A stretch of 64,000 bases of DNA. Origin: Straminergon stramineum. Lineage: Eukaryota; Streptophyta; Bryopsida; Hypnales; Calliergonaceae. The DNA is taken from positions 5,830,501 through 5,894,500 of the forward strand of contig OY987269.1 of assembly GCA_963920665.1 (NCBI GenBank), written 5' to 3'. The stretch's first letter is position 1. Every line of letters begins with the position of its first letter. Positions 1 to 11,892 of this stretch are shown piece after piece. The position numbers and the translations under genes were made by a program. The notes under the pieces are model-generated. The model did not search any database. It was not told the origin of the DNA and saw only the letters and a program-made list of their open reading frames with translations.

Positions 1-399
1 AGCTTGATTTGAGTCTCTTAGCTTTCAGCACTTCACTCATCCTAATTTTTTCACACTCCTCTTTGAATGGATTGATTCTTTCTCTTCATGTGTAAATGTG
101 TTCTTTTTTTCTTAAAAAATTCAAGAATAATTTTTTAATATTCAAAATTGGCAACAATGAAATTTTTTCAGATTTCTAGAAATAGTTGTACAATTTTTCA
201 AATTTTCAACATGTTCCAAATTTTTCCTAATTATTTACGAAACTGACCTACAAGTAGGGTGTACTTGAAAAACCGGTTCAATATGGGAATCAAAGGATAA
301 TAGCTGGTAATAAAATATCCCGAACACTTACTGGTCCAATGTGAAAAGTCAGACTGGTCTTCCTGTTCATCTTGAGTCCAAGCTTCCTGTCCACTGTAG

Positions 400-1906
400 T
401 CCAACTGTACCCGCCGGACAGCCAGCCGGCACTTTGTTCTTCAGTGGAATCCTTTCTTCTCTGCTTTGTTCCTTTCCATTGTTCCTTCCCTTTCCAGCTC
501 CTGCTCCTCAATTCAACCCACTAATACGAAGAATTTCTCTTCCTACGACCCTTACAAATGTTGTAACCTTCAATTCCGCAACTATGTTTTCCCCGAATAC
601 TTTCAGGTACAATTCCAGGAATGACACAAAGCTTTGGAAATGAAATTGGGGTTTAACTTATATTGCTTCTCTAGGTGGTGCTTGAGTTGAAGCTTTTGTA
701 GTTTGTAGTGAGGGCACTAATTTGTAATTTATTGTGGGCATGGGTGTAGCTTGTCGGAATCTGGATTAGGGTTGTCTTGGGGGTCATCGTTGGGCGAGGA
801 TTCGGTTATTGAGGGAATAGGTCAAATCCTTTGTGTGCAGGGTTTTGCAGGAGAGCTTTGTTGGAAAATAAGGGTTCGGATGGAGCCTATGTGGCCTGCG
901 TTTTGCTACTCTTGTGTCCCGAAATATGATTGTTTGGGTCTCTGGGACAAGCAGAGTGTTTATTGGGATGGATTTTTAGGTGATTCGTGGAGGTTCTGTT
1001 GGTTTGGGATGCAGAGGGAGCTTGAGGTTTAGGCTTTTTTTGACTGCGAGGGTGTGTGATGCACCTTTGAGAATTAGAAAGTTTTGTGCTAGCTAAGGGA
1101 GGAGGTGCTAGGTAGAAATTTACTGGATGATTGCGATGGTGAGGGCTTGGAGTAAATTCTCTTCAAGCTTTTCAGTAAATTCTTCCTGAAAGACAAATGG
1201 AAGCAACATGTAATACAAATTTTTTAGCATTTTTTGTGATTCTTTTGGAATTTGAATATGAATCTTCGAAGTCTGCGGCTATAGTGGTGTGAAAGTATCC
1301 TCTCTCTTGAATGTACAACATGTGTGCATTGACGAGTTTAACAGTATCCTTTAGGTTGGATATGACTAGGGCATGCTTTTAGAGTGTGAGCAGTTTATGC
1401 ACCTTCACCCGTACTATTTAAGCTTCCTCTCAATGCTTCAAGGACTTGAATCTTTGATGTTTGCTCATTCATCTTCAATTTTCTAGTCTGGACCTTAACC
1501 AAATTCTTGGAATCTTGTGAGCAGGGAATGTCGACGAGAACCTGACTTGGCCAAGTGATTCATAACAGACTGATTGTTCAAGAGCACTTGATCAGGTTTG
1601 AATCTTTTGACTTAAATTTGTTCTCTGATTGTGGAGCAGTCGATTTCTGATTATTTATTGAGACTAGACCAAGTATTTGCTCAACACCATTGGCTCATAG
1701 CATGGAAACAATCCTTCAGAGTTACATCGAAATTTCAGAGCTATTCCAATTTAGCTACGTTTCGCAGTGTCTTTCTATACCTTTTTGTACGTCCTTTTTG
1801 ACTTGGAGGTTTCTCATCCTTGTCATACACCATTCTTAGCTAATGTGTAGGTGACTGCGGCATATCTACACAAGCAAATTCTTTCCAACTGGGTTTGTGA
1901 TCAAGA
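400..1906 (+). other. Leader and upstream region of the zinc-ribbon gene
   Basis: No conserved coding sequence is seen here. A pyrimidine-rich stretch at about 430-540 resembles a plant transcription start and 5' leader. A good donor (CAG followed by GTACAA) near 605 suggests an intron within the leader, but I could not place its acceptor. Bases 1-400 are AT-rich and I see nothing definite in them. The 93-residue open frame at 751-1032 has no recognisable composition and is probably chance. Confidence 0.3.
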
Positions 1907-2914
1907 ATGGCAATTTACTAGTGAGTAGTATTCTCCTCTTCCGTTTCCTATCTAGAGATTGAACATGTGTCAGCTCTGTTCTATCAATATATTCCAATGC
2001 ATTGATGCAAGGAGGCATTTGGATTTATTACACGAATGTTTTGCTGAAAATATGTTTTGAGTTCTCGCTTTTGCTAGATCACTCTCTTTGTAATTTTTTG
2101 AAGATTTCTTTGGGGGAGTAAAGTAGTTCAAGTCACGAACTGTTAAGATGCTCAAATATCTAAGTTTCATTGGTTCCCATTAAAGTTGTTCCTATTAACC
2201 AAGCTACATTAGGTAGAGCTTCTATTAACCATACATTTGACCGTTGCTTTGTGTTAAGTGTGAAAACGCTTAATCTATTGACAATTACTTTCTCACAATC
2301 GATTAACACAAAATAAGGGTGCAAAATTTTTGATGGCGCTAATTTCTAGATTGTTGTAGGGAAAGGCTCAGAGTGCACCTGTATGGTGAATGGAGATTTT
2401 ACATTAGTCAATTGTTGTGGATCGGCAGTGATTAAATTTTTTCTTGACGAACCTATCTGAATGCGTGTGCAAATGTCTGCATGGTGATCTTGGCACTAAG
2501 CTATCACTTGTTTTTTCCTCAAATAAATTGTTGCTGTCGTTGCTGTCTCTCTGCAGCTGTAGAGGATGCAATCGGTGCCTGAACCTGAGCGATGAGTTCC
2601 TCTACCCATCCAACACCTACTTTGATGCTGGCAACAAAGGCACAGTCTCCTTCGCCGCAGTGGACAAAACCGATTTTCGTCAAAAAGAGATGGACCAGTG
2701 CTTTCCTTTTTTTGAGACTCTGGACTACTGGGGTTTACGAAGACGCCGAACTCGACTGACTTGTGCTGCATGTGGGAAGAAGATGGGCTACATCTACTAC
2801 GATGCTCCTTCAACTGAGCCTGGCATTGGGCAGGCTGGATTTGGGCAGACGCAAATGATTCCTCGCCAACCTCGGTATCGGTTCAGGCGAGAAGCCATTC
2901 GCATTTCTGGTTAA
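1907..2914 (+). CDS. Small zinc-ribbon protein, At4g08330-like (chloroplastic-like, uncharacterised)
   Basis: Two coding exons, 1907-1920 and 2557-2914, with a 636-bp intron (donor GTGAGT, acceptor CTGCAG), give 123 residues. The short first exon encodes MAIY plus two bases of a Tyr codon; an in-frame TGA at 1898-1900 supports this ATG as the start. Two cysteine pairs (C6/C9 and C74/C77) flank a conserved core containing LNLS, QCFPFFE and WGLRRRRTRLTC, the pattern I remember for plant proteins annotated 'uncharacterized At4g08330, chloroplastic-like'. The paired CxxC motifs suggest one zinc-ribbon fold, which is inference. No molecular function is known to me, and the short N-terminus shows no obvious transit peptide, so plastid targeting is doubtful here. 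The gene converges on NXD1, with about 750 bp between the two stop codons. Confidence 0.85.
2212..2405 (+). repeat. Dispersed repeat, copy 1 (intron of zinc-ribbon gene)
   Basis: About 190 bp recurring at 8410-8600 in the same orientation. Both copies contain GTGTTAAGTGTGAAAACGC and later a mirrored TTAACACAAA, so a short inverted repeat (TTTGTGTTAA and TTAACACAAA) lies inside. Both copies sit in introns. It may be a worn non-autonomous element; the family is unidentified. Confidence 0.6.
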
Positions 2915-3668
2915 ATATTTTGGCTGTTGACAACTGTGTAATGTGATGAAGTGGAGGAATCGTTTTAGTTAGTCGTAGTCATCTTATAATCAAACCTTCC
3001 TTCTTTGATTGAGTGGTGCTTTGAAATTCTATGGCTCTCTTTGAGAGAGAGCACCTGCACCTGCTCTTGATGTGTACAGACCAGCCGATTGCTGATCAGT
3101 TTGCTTAGTGTCAGCAGGCGTGTATGTATATCAGATTGACTTATTATTCCTAGCATGGGATTTTTGATTTTATGCTGTCTTAAGAGTGTAGCAGCCTTTG
3201 TTTATGTACAAACTTCGTCACTTGGAATGAGGCTTTTGGATTCTTGATCGATTTGCATTTTCCTGTTTTACGCGTCAATTTGTTTTGACGGTGTGGAATA
3301 TATGCGGTTTAGAAATGAAATGATTTGCATAGATGTATTTGCCCAATCTTTCTTTCTTGTGTAAATTGCATGCCGGTAACCCAGAAGGACGAATATCTTT
3401 AAAATTGCAAAAAGGTGAATTTCACTGTTGTCCTTGATCGGCATATGAGCGATCCGGCAAGAGCCAAAAATGTAACGCCGAAACAGCAACGCTGCAAAGT
3501 ACAAAGTTAATATGAAGATAGAGCATTCATTGTGGCCATATTTAGCAGTCCTTCGGAAGGGCATCAAGGAAGACTTGAGATATAATTGAGCAAAATGAGT
3601 GAGTCATTTCGGAATTTGAATATATCTTTCGGTCAATCACAAAAATCACAAGCACATTGCGTGGCCAA
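2915..3668. other. Intergenic region between convergent genes
   Basis: About 750 bp between the stop of the zinc-ribbon gene and the stop of NXD1. It should hold both 3' UTRs. No conserved coding sequence, repeat or RNA gene is seen. Confidence 0.5.
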
Positions 3669-6600
3669 CTAGGCAGAGGAAGTAGGAAGACCGGGTGTCT
3701 TAAATCTGGGGAACCTACTCAGCAGGCCATGCCCTTGCTTAACCTTCATTGTTTGTTTTTCTGCAACTACAATTGTGGGGGCCTCAACGAACATCGCCAT
3801 GTCTTCAAATGCAAGTGCCACTATAGGCTTCCCGATGAGCACAGACATCACATCACTGTCCAACTGTTGAGGTTGCACATTTTCTGACCCTTCTTCCTCT
3901 GAAAATGGCAGGAGAGAAACTCGTGCTGGAGAAACAGGCCTTATTCTGAACACATCACCATGAACAAAATCAGTAAGAACATTCAACTAAGCCAAAATCC
4001 ATGTTTGAAATTTTGCACGTTTTTGCTTATATCTTTGTTCATCCGTTCATAACATGACAAGTGGTAATTCTCCAACCATATAGATACAAAACTAAGAGAC
4101 ACACATACAAGGGTTGACAAACCCAGTCGGTTTTTGGACTCCTTCTGGAAAAAACTTTCCAGCGGCGATCTTCTTTAGCAAAATTCCTATTTAATGCCCA
4201 ATTATGCCATTCTCATTATAGCAACAGATTTAATTAGATAGCAGTAAAATTTCATCCATTTTTCTCAGGATTGGCTAAGAATGCGTACCTGCCATTCAAT
4301 CTGCAAGAATACTTCAGAAGATCTGGCTGCACCTTCGTCTTCCCACTAAATTTATAGTAATATGAAACAAGTCAGGACATGAACATCAATCGAAAAGCTA
4401 CACGGTAAGAAAACAGGTAGTTGCGGTGTGAGAGGCTCTCTACTTTTGAAGTTTAGCTACAAAGCTACAAGAGCCTCAAAAGCTCAATCATGGTGTAGCT
4501 GCGTTGTAGATGTAGCTTAGTTCATGTTAAGTACTACTGCTCAGTTTTCAAATACCGACACCACTGTATGATAACAATATACCACTCAAACTTTCTCAGT
4601 TCACAAGGTTGTGTTATTGTAATTGGCCTCCTCTCCTTAGGTCCAGAGCCAAAAAAATGAACACTAAGCACACGGAGAGATGATATTAAACCATTTGTGC
4701 CAATTTCAAAGCGTTCAATACAAGTTTTCTCATACGTAGAACCAAATGACATTATGCAAACCCAAACATTTACTAAAGCGTTTCCAAGGTTACATAGTTG
4801 TTTCAACACACACCTGAAGCTGGGAAGAGACATCTTCATGGAGGGACCTTGCCATCCCGTACCTTGAGCACCCACAACCGCTGCAGAACAATTGATGGGA
4901 GCAACAGTAAATTACTAAATTGAATATTCAGATTCACAAAAGCATTTCTCCTACAGGACTTGAACTACATTGGAAACACATTAAATTTAGGAGAAAGACT
5001 CATAGTTCCTTGTATTTACTATAGTGCGACCTTCGGAGAAATTTGGTTTCGCATGATGACTACACAACAAAATGCACCAGGGTGGTACAGATTCTAAACC
5101 TCGTTATGTCTGATTTGTTGACATACTATTTAGGAATCGAATAGAACTCAGGACCAATTCTACCAAAAATAAATGATCACAACTTGCTCAAGTGTAATCT
5201 CCAAAATGTGCAATTGAATGCCATGTGTGATCACAAGTTCCAGTTATAACGCTGACCATTGTTGAGAAGTTCAATATTGCAGAGTGGTCTTCTCCGTAAA
5301 CTTCCATCACTCTCCACGATATCCACAGCATGGTTAATTTTTCTTGAGCTTTCTCTTCCTTTAGATAATATATTCCACCACGGTTTCCGAAATTTTGTTT
5401 CACTTGTGGAGGTCCTCTGCATCATGTGGCATCTGAGCATGAATACTTATTGTGGCAATTGCAAGAGGATTCCAATGCATCTTAGCATGTATATTTCTGT
5501 CACTATATAAATAACATATGAAATTCAAAGAGTTGAGTATAGGTGTACCCAAAGTCAGCCCTAGGTTCTCATGTTCAATGATGGACATTCTAGGCAAGAA
5601 TCTATAGGGTTGATTGAGATTAGGTGTAGTTATCTAAAGCCCTTCCTATTGGAAAGCAGAAAGTACTAGAAACGCTATAAAGTATTGGTATCAATGCATC
5701 ACAGCACCAACTCTGATCAAACTCACCAATGAAAACTCAGCTGTCCGACTTGGGAGACCTACTTCCTGTCATTAGAAATCAGGGGCGTGATTAGAAGAAA
5801 ACTTCGCAGATATGGTCCCTTAGTCTCATTCAGTTCCCAAGTAACGGACCATCTATGTGTCAAGAACTCATAAACTTATCAAAGCCTGAATCAAGTTATC
5901 TTCAGTAGTCTAATTCATTTGTCATCATGCAAAACCAAAACCAATTCTAGAGGTTAAGCAGTAGTGATATATGGAACTAAGAGTCTCGGGGGCTAAATGA
6001 TTACGGAATTTCCCCGAACGCAAAACTCCTCAGAACCCTATAGAAGTGAATCACTGCCTTTAAAAGGGATCGATCATATGAAGCACCCCTTGAAATGCTA
6101 TTTGTACAAGTGAACCTGTACCCTGATGCACTCACTTCAAACACAATAAAATAATAATTATTAAAGTAATACATGCTGCCACCGACAAGCACGAAGTTGA
6201 GTATACTCACGGCAATGCCATGGTCACGAGCTTCTTCGCTGTTCACTATGACTCTTGCTGCCCAGCTGGAGAAAACACACCATGTGAGTGACGCCAGCAC
6301 TGACACCATCTGTATTTGCTGCTCGTTGTAAAACAAGCAGTTCCGATACGAGGGGTTCTATCTTTATAAAATTAGATATGACCCTGGTTCACTTCTTCTC
6401 AAACTTTCTCCCACTCACTATAGTTGTAGCTTATGCCCATACAAGGCCTCCTCCCATCAGTCCAGAGCAAATAATACGTTGAAATACATTGAATTGTGAC
6501 TTGGAAACTTCAGGCTTTACATCTCTTTACATGTGAGAATGGTACTCACGCGCAAGATGTGGGAGGATTCCAGACGATGCCCGCTAGCACGACCAGCTGC

Positions 6601-8763
6601 ACAGAAAGAGTTAAACGTCAACAAGCGTCTAATTGCAAGTATCTCCACCCCAAATGTACGCTTTCAAGAGAAAAAAAATTAAAAACAGTTATATCTACGT
6701 AGTCCTTAGAATATGATCCTCGGAACAATCATCGGTATGATCTTCACTAATCGGAAACTTGAGAAATCATATTCTACAATCTTAAGAATGCCTCTATTCC
6801 TATAACCATGTGTTGGAATCATACTTGACTTCAGAGATTACTATATGTTTGGAATGAGGGACCCCGACATGCTACTCTTGCTTAAAACACATGTCTCACT
6901 TCTCCATAACAGTCTTCATGCTCAAACCATTGCTTAGGGTAGAGACAGTAAAGACTTTGGAGGGAATTGAGAAAGAAATGAATGCAAGAGAAGATTTCAT
7001 TCTTTCACCAAGTTGGTAGTACACCTCATCAAAAACGCCAGCCGGGCTCGAATCATACTTGGCTAAGTAAAAGCCACCTAAGGTGTACCTGTAAACCTCT
7101 TCCACATGCACACCAAGTGATCTCAGCCACTACTATGTCAGCTTACAATTGTCCTATTTGCGCAGCAATTTTCTTAAGGAACTCAAATTGTGCCTCATGT
7201 TTTTCTGAAAACTTTTGAGAAGCACACAAGAGGTCAAGTATGATGCCAACACGATTGCATAACCAATTCTCCATATTCGTGTATGGTTAGTTAACATTTT
7301 GATTACACGAATATGGAGAATTGGTTATGGCATCATACTTGACTTCCTGTACTATATTTTGTTCAATTTATTTTTATTTTTCACTAACAAATGCTATGTT
7401 TTTCGACTGATTCTGGAGCGACATGAATTTTGACTCCATCCGCATTATGAATTTCACCAAAAAAATAAATCAAAATGGTCATTTTCAAACCGTGAATCCT
7501 TGGTCCTTCAGACATGTTCCTTCAACCATGTGCACCTGATTTTATGACATAACAAACAATTAATTGAAATGCATAACCAATTCTCCATATTCGTGTAATT
7601 AAAATGTTCCACGGTAAAGAAAACGCACCCGAAAGCTTGAACGACTTTGAGCTCCGGGGGAATGACACGCCGTGCCACTTCAGCTTTGACTAGATGCAGC
7701 TGATAGAGCGCCCTGCATTTCAATGCAGAAACTTTGAAGATTAGGGCTCAAGTGCAATGGAACCTTGAAGACACTGAGAATGGTTGTCATTATACTCTTG
7801 TGCCTCCATTCAAAGCATAACCCCCAATACAAGCTTGAAATAAGGTTAAACCAGCCCATGACAGCCCTAATGCAGACTCTCTAATGCAGACATCTAGCAA
7901 AACGACCCATTACAGTTTTCTATCGATCCATGGGAGATTTTTTCTAATCAATGAGGTTAGGACTTCATTAGGTGGGTTAATGGCCAAAATCAATGCTTTG
8001 TATGATGGTGATGGAGTTATTAGAGATTGATTTAGGAACTTCCACCTTTCCAGTGTAAAGTCATTATAAGAACTAACTTTTTTATTCCATCATGTCATGT
8101 TCATGTTAGAAAATGTTGCAACCATATTAGGAAATATTGTGACTGCTGTAGGTGATCTCACAACCATTGTGGGCACTCTTTTTGATGGTTTTGGGGTAGT
8201 CTAGATACTGTTTTGAACCATTTGGGCTGCATTCTTCAAAAATTCTTAACAAATTCATACTCTGTCAAAAAAAATTAAATTTCAAATGCTCTCTCCATTT
8301 CTCATGTTTGTCTTTCTATGGAAAAAAAAATTTAATTTTCAAAAGTGTCAGCATGGCAAACCAGTCAATCTGCCTGTGATAGGCTGGTTTACCTTAGAGT
8401 GTTTCCTGTAAGGTAGAGACTCCATTGACCACACATGTGACCTTTTGCTTTGTGTTAAGTGTGAAAACGCTTAATCTATTGGCATTTTCTTTTTTGCAAT
8501 TGTTTGTAGCTTAACACAAAAGGCATGTACAAAATTTTAGAAGGTGCAAGTTTCTACATTGTTGTCGGGAAAGGTTCAAAGTTCACCTGCCTGGGGAATG
8601 GAGCCTCTCCCTTACTGTATGGTAAAGGGGGACGTTACATTCCGTATAAATATATTAAAAAAGAAAGAATGAATGAAAACTAGAGCAAATGCAAGTACCT
8701 GCCGGTGAAAATCCACGGTGGTCCATCAGCATACTTACGAGCTTGCGCTTCTCCAGACGACAT
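3669..8763 (-). CDS. NXD1: NXD1, neoxanthin-deficient 1-like (acetoacetate decarboxylase-like fold)
   Basis: Ten exons on the minus strand: 8763-8699, 7712-7629, 7088-7025, 6596-6550, 6265-6211, 5765-5727, 5416-5257, 4880-4814, 4345-4289, 3945-3669. They sum to 915 bp, 304 residues, with phases closing at every junction. The order of conserved blocks matches plant NXD1 (Arabidopsis At1g28100): PPWIFTGRALYQLHLVKAE, YTLGGFYLAKYDSSPAGVFD, NPPTSCAWAARV (about 81-92), EVGLPSRTAEFSL, MKMSLPSFSGKTK, then a C-terminal VEAPT. NXD1 is needed for neoxanthin accumulation, although its chemical step is not settled; it belongs to the acetoacetate-decarboxylase-like superfamily. No transit peptide is obvious. 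The donor after exon 7 (GTCAGC) is the weakest junction. The last about 20 residues extend past the usual conserved end. A decayed duplicate lies at 25.9-31.3 kb. Confidence 0.93.
6775..6900. repeat. Dispersed intronic repeat, copy in NXD1
   Basis: About 125 bp in the NXD1 intron between exons 3 and 4 resembles 18425-18560 in an EXO70 intron, same orientation. Shared landmarks are CTATTCCTA/ATTCCTAGA, ACCATGTGT and a closing ACACATGTCTCA / GCACATGTCTCA. Family unknown. Confidence 0.45.
7233..7350. repeat. Long hairpin in NXD1 intron 2
   Basis: Two inverted arms contain CATAACCAATTCTCCATATT (left, from about 7258) and its reverse complement (about 7300-7326). The arms extend discontinuously to TCAAGTATGATGCC and GGCATCATACTTGA. 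A third copy of the core stands alone at about 7568-7602. This looks like a small foldback element inserted in the intron. Confidence 0.7.
8410..8600 (+). repeat. Dispersed repeat, copy 2 (NXD1 intron 1)
   Basis: Second copy of the about 190-bp repeat described at 2212-2405, carrying the same GTGTTAAGTGTGAAAACGC core and a mirrored TTAACACAAA. It lies within NXD1 intron 1 and is read on the opposite strand to that gene. Confidence 0.6.
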
Positions 8764-9110
8764 AGCTCACCTACAAACACCAAATTCACACAACCTCAGT
8801 CAATTTTCAAGCTCGTCAAGAATAACGACACACACTATTGTCGCAAATCACCAAAACCCATCTCTCGACAGCAACAAGGCTTCGTCTCAGTCATCTCTTT
8901 CAAACACCACATCATCTCTCCATCTAATTGAACAAGCACATAAAGAAGGAAGGAAAGAGACGACAAAACACCTACAAAGAAAATTGCAAGTAGCACGGCA
9001 ATGGCGACAATCCACCACAGAAGCTCCCGTTTGGCCCGAACGCTTCCTGCACTAGCAAGCTATCTTAGAAGTCGAAAAAAAAAGAGGGGAGCAAAAATCA
9101 CGGCCTCAGG
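8764..9110. promoter_or_regulatory. Probable divergent promoter between NXD1 and a short plus-strand exon
   Basis: The 347 bp between the NXD1 start codon (minus) and an ATG at 9111 (plus) contain no clear coding signal and should include the NXD1 promoter and 5' leader. No TATA box can be assigned with confidence. Confidence 0.4.
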
Positions 9111-9203
9111 ATGGCGGACGAAGAGGATGTAAGCTTATGCGGAGCTGTGAAATCGATTCTCCGAACTCCAATTGCAGATTCAACTCTTCAAACCCTAATC
9201 TAG
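9111..9203 (+). CDS. Possible first exon or remnant of an unidentified gene
   Basis: A 30-residue frame starting MADEEDVSLCGAVKSILRTP. After the sixth codon there is a perfect donor (GAT followed by GTAAGC), so the true exon may be only ATG to GAT. A partial tandem repeat (CGAACTCCAATTGC) at about 9165 and 9218 follows. No continuing exon is visible before the transposon at 9604, so this may be the orphaned start of a gene. I do not recognise the family. Confidence 0.25.
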   Translation: MADEEDVSLCGAVKSILRTPIADSTLQTLI

Positions 9204-9603
9204 GATTTAGAAAATTCGAACTCCAATTGCGGATTTGGCTCTTCGATTTTTGCTGCAGTAGTATGGGAAGCCCTCGTCCCTCAGTAACAAGGACGGGATT
9301 GGGAATCCGCCTGCTGCTCGGGATTGGAGGTTGCCTGGTGTTAAAGTGGTTATACGACTCAAGTTTGTCCTGCAGCGTGAATTCTGTTTTCTGCAGGGTA
9401 TTTGTAAAAAATAAAAATAAAAATATTTTGTGCCGTGTTAATCAATTCTATGTCCTTCGCCGCTCCAAGCTAATTTGGGGCCTCTAAATGCAAATATGAA
9501 TTCAGAATTCTCAAATTTTATCAAGGGTGGAAAATTAAAAAAAATTCTGTGTTTACTAAGGGTAAATTTACCTTGTAGAATCTATTTTACATGATCACTT
9601 TAA

Positions 9604-10189
9604 CCCCCAAGTGCTCCGATGTCTGTTTTTTGGACGACCAACACATTGAAACTGAAGTATTACCCTCCTAACCACTTAGATGAAAGTTATTCTAATTTGT
9701 GGACACACTTTGTCAAGTTGTTGTTCTAACAAAGGGTTGGATTTGGTGTTACTAGAGTACATATTTTTATAAAATTATCAAATGAATGTGGAAGTATGTC
9801 AAGTAGTTGACCAAACCAAAATTGCATTGACTTTAGTTTAAAATTGGATTTGTTAAAATGAGGTCATAGATTTTAAGAACACAATTTTTTTTTTAAATCA
9901 CCGTGTGAAGAGAATCATTCCAACAAATCCATTTCAACAAATTTTACTCCAAAAATGATAATAGTTTGCTTGTAATTGAATGTAGAAGAAATTTTGAAAT
10001 TTCCCTTTCAAAATTTATAAAAAAAATATTGGTGATAGCATTGGTGAATCTAACCATATGGATGGAATCTACAACTCTCAATCTACAACTTTTATTTGTA
10101 TATAAATTCCAAAATATGCTTCCAAATAGCACAATACAATGGTATTTCTCAAATCATCAATTCTAGAGATGAATCTGGACGTTTAGGGG
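9604..10189 (+). mobile_element. TTAA-flanked non-autonomous element, family A (586 bp)
   Basis: Flanked by TTAA at 9600-9603 and 10190-10193. The ends are CCCCCAAGTGCTCCGATGTC and, inverted, CCCCTAAACGTC. Its interior matches the element at 25925-26492 in reverse. No transposase frame is present. TTAA duplication with CCC-starting termini is typical of the piggyBac superfamily. Confidence 0.8.
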
Positions 10190-10319
10190 TTAACATCATG
10201 TGTTGCCAACTAGGGAGAATTGACCCCCTCATTCCCACTCAAAAACATTATGGCAGATAGTGAAGCAGTAATTACAAGGAAGGTGATGCTCTTTTGAGGT
10301 TTTGAGGGTTTGGGGTTAA

Positions 10320-10540
10320 CCCTTAAAGGACAGATTGGTGATTGTGGAAATCAACCCTTTTGGAACCGTGTGACATCATCTACATTAAAACATAAAAAAT
10401 ACTCATTGGAGGTCAAAGTATTGTAGAAGATCTCCCCTTTCCACACAAAATTCAAAGGATGACTAGTTGCAGTTTTGACCTATATATAGAGATTCTTCAT
10501 CAATCATCAAACACAAAACGTCCACTTCGACGTTTAAGGG
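10320..10540 (+). mobile_element. TTAA-flanked non-autonomous element, family B (221 bp)
   Basis: TTAA at 10316-10319 and 10541-10544. Termini are CCCTTAAAGGACAG and, inverted, CCCTTAAACGTCGAAGTGG. It is closely related to 29726-29948 and, reversed, to 30555-31142. No coding capacity. Confidence 0.85.
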
Positions 10541-11183
10541 TTAAATATTTGATATTAGTCATTGGATGACAAGGTTGTGAATGCTGTAAGCGATACTACA
10601 AAACCCTGGGACTTGATCACAAACAACAACATTAAGTTAGCTTGTTCTTGTTCATGTTGTGAAATATGTAATGCAGATAGGGCTGAAATCACCGGAATCC
10701 AATAGAGCATTCCATGTGTTGGTCCAAAAACAAATGAAACTGAACAAAAAGGAAGCCTCCCCATGAGCCACGTGCAAAACTGGTGTTAAATATGATGCTA
10801 TCCATTTGGGCATTTCGGCGTTTGAGGTGCTTTAGGGTTTAACATTGTTAAACCTCAACAAGTAGTAACAGTAATTATGGGCAATACGTCTGTCAACGCC
10901 ATATGTGACGCTTCTTGTGAATTTCCGCCAATTTGTAACCCATCCCTCATTTCATAGTAGATTCTTCTTCTACATAAAAGTAGATGGACGTGAGGGACTG
11001 CTTCAATTGTTTCGAACCTTAAACCAAGAGAACAGAAACCATGAAAGAAGTGTCAACAAGACCATTGTTTTAATCTGCGTTCCATACACAGAATCCATAC
11101 TTACCAATATTGACCTGCAACTTCTTCATTTCCCCCCTTTGTTAAGAATCGATGTCAGTTTGCAAGGTAAAGCATGTATTTAA
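10541..11183. other. AT-rich spacer with possible element end
   Basis: No gene is seen. A right-end-like GTGCTTTAGGGTTTAAC near 10830-10846 may be the edge of another TTAA element, but no matching left end was found. Confidence 0.3.
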
Positions 11184-11324
11184 CCCTTAAAAGACATGGC
11201 CCCCGTGACCAAGGTAGTCACCAAAACTGCTTCGATTATTAGACTAATAGGTGCATTCTTTGTTTCTATAGTGAATAATGATGTCATCCATCAACCACTT
11301 TTCAGCATCAGCATTCTTTAAGGG
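11184..11324 (+). mobile_element. Short TTAA-flanked element (141 bp), possible deletion derivative
   Basis: TTAA at 11180-11183 and 11325-11328. Ends are CCCTTAAAAGACATGG and, inverted, CCCTTAAAGAATGC. The left end resembles the inner element at 30712-31073 (both run into GGC...CCGTGGCC or CCGTGACC wording), so it may be a shortened relative. Confidence 0.65.
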
Positions 11325-11835
11325 TTAAAAATGTTGCACTAGCCAAGGGATTAAATGAAATGTACATAATCGAAACATGAAAGTCTATGAGAGCCTATTG
11401 TTGTTTTTTGGTACACCTAGAGGCAGCACTTTGAAACTTCAAAACTCATTCATACTGTGTCCAAATAATGCATAGAAAAAAGTGCCTCAGAATTCTCATT
11501 CAGTTGCCAATAAGATCCAATCAGAATAATATAAGTTGAATAATAGTAACCATGCTCAGCTGTAATTGATGCACATGCCTTCGTGACTTCGTTTACAGTT
11601 CCCACGGTATCTTCTAAAGTGCTGCGCATTGTTAACGCCCAACTGCCGACATGCCACAGGGAAGTACGAAAGTTTGAGTAGGTTTCTAGATACTGAACAG
11701 TGTTTGCTGCTACTCAAAAACTGACACCTCGTCTCAAACAGGTAATAAAACATTTACGGTGCGGCTAGAATACGATATGAGCTACAGACCACTCCTAGCT
11801 TCCTGATTGCAATACAAAAGGGACAAAGCATAACT
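11325..11835. other. Intergenic stretch, nothing recognised
   Basis: About 510 bp of AT-rich sequence with no coding, RNA or repeat signal that I can support. Confidence 0.4.
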
Positions 11836-11892
11836 CTACAAATTAGTGCCGATTATTACAGGTGCGCATACCTTAGTCCCTCTTCGCATTTC

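Noticed and set aside
341..1032. Open frames at 341-643 and 751-1032 as upstream exons
   Set aside because: No family resemblance and no phase-compatible splice to the zinc-ribbon exon; the gene has a better start at 1907.
10320..11328. CCCTAAA/TTTAGGG words suggesting interstitial telomere repeats
   Set aside because: They occur singly at element ends next to TTAA and are not tandem.
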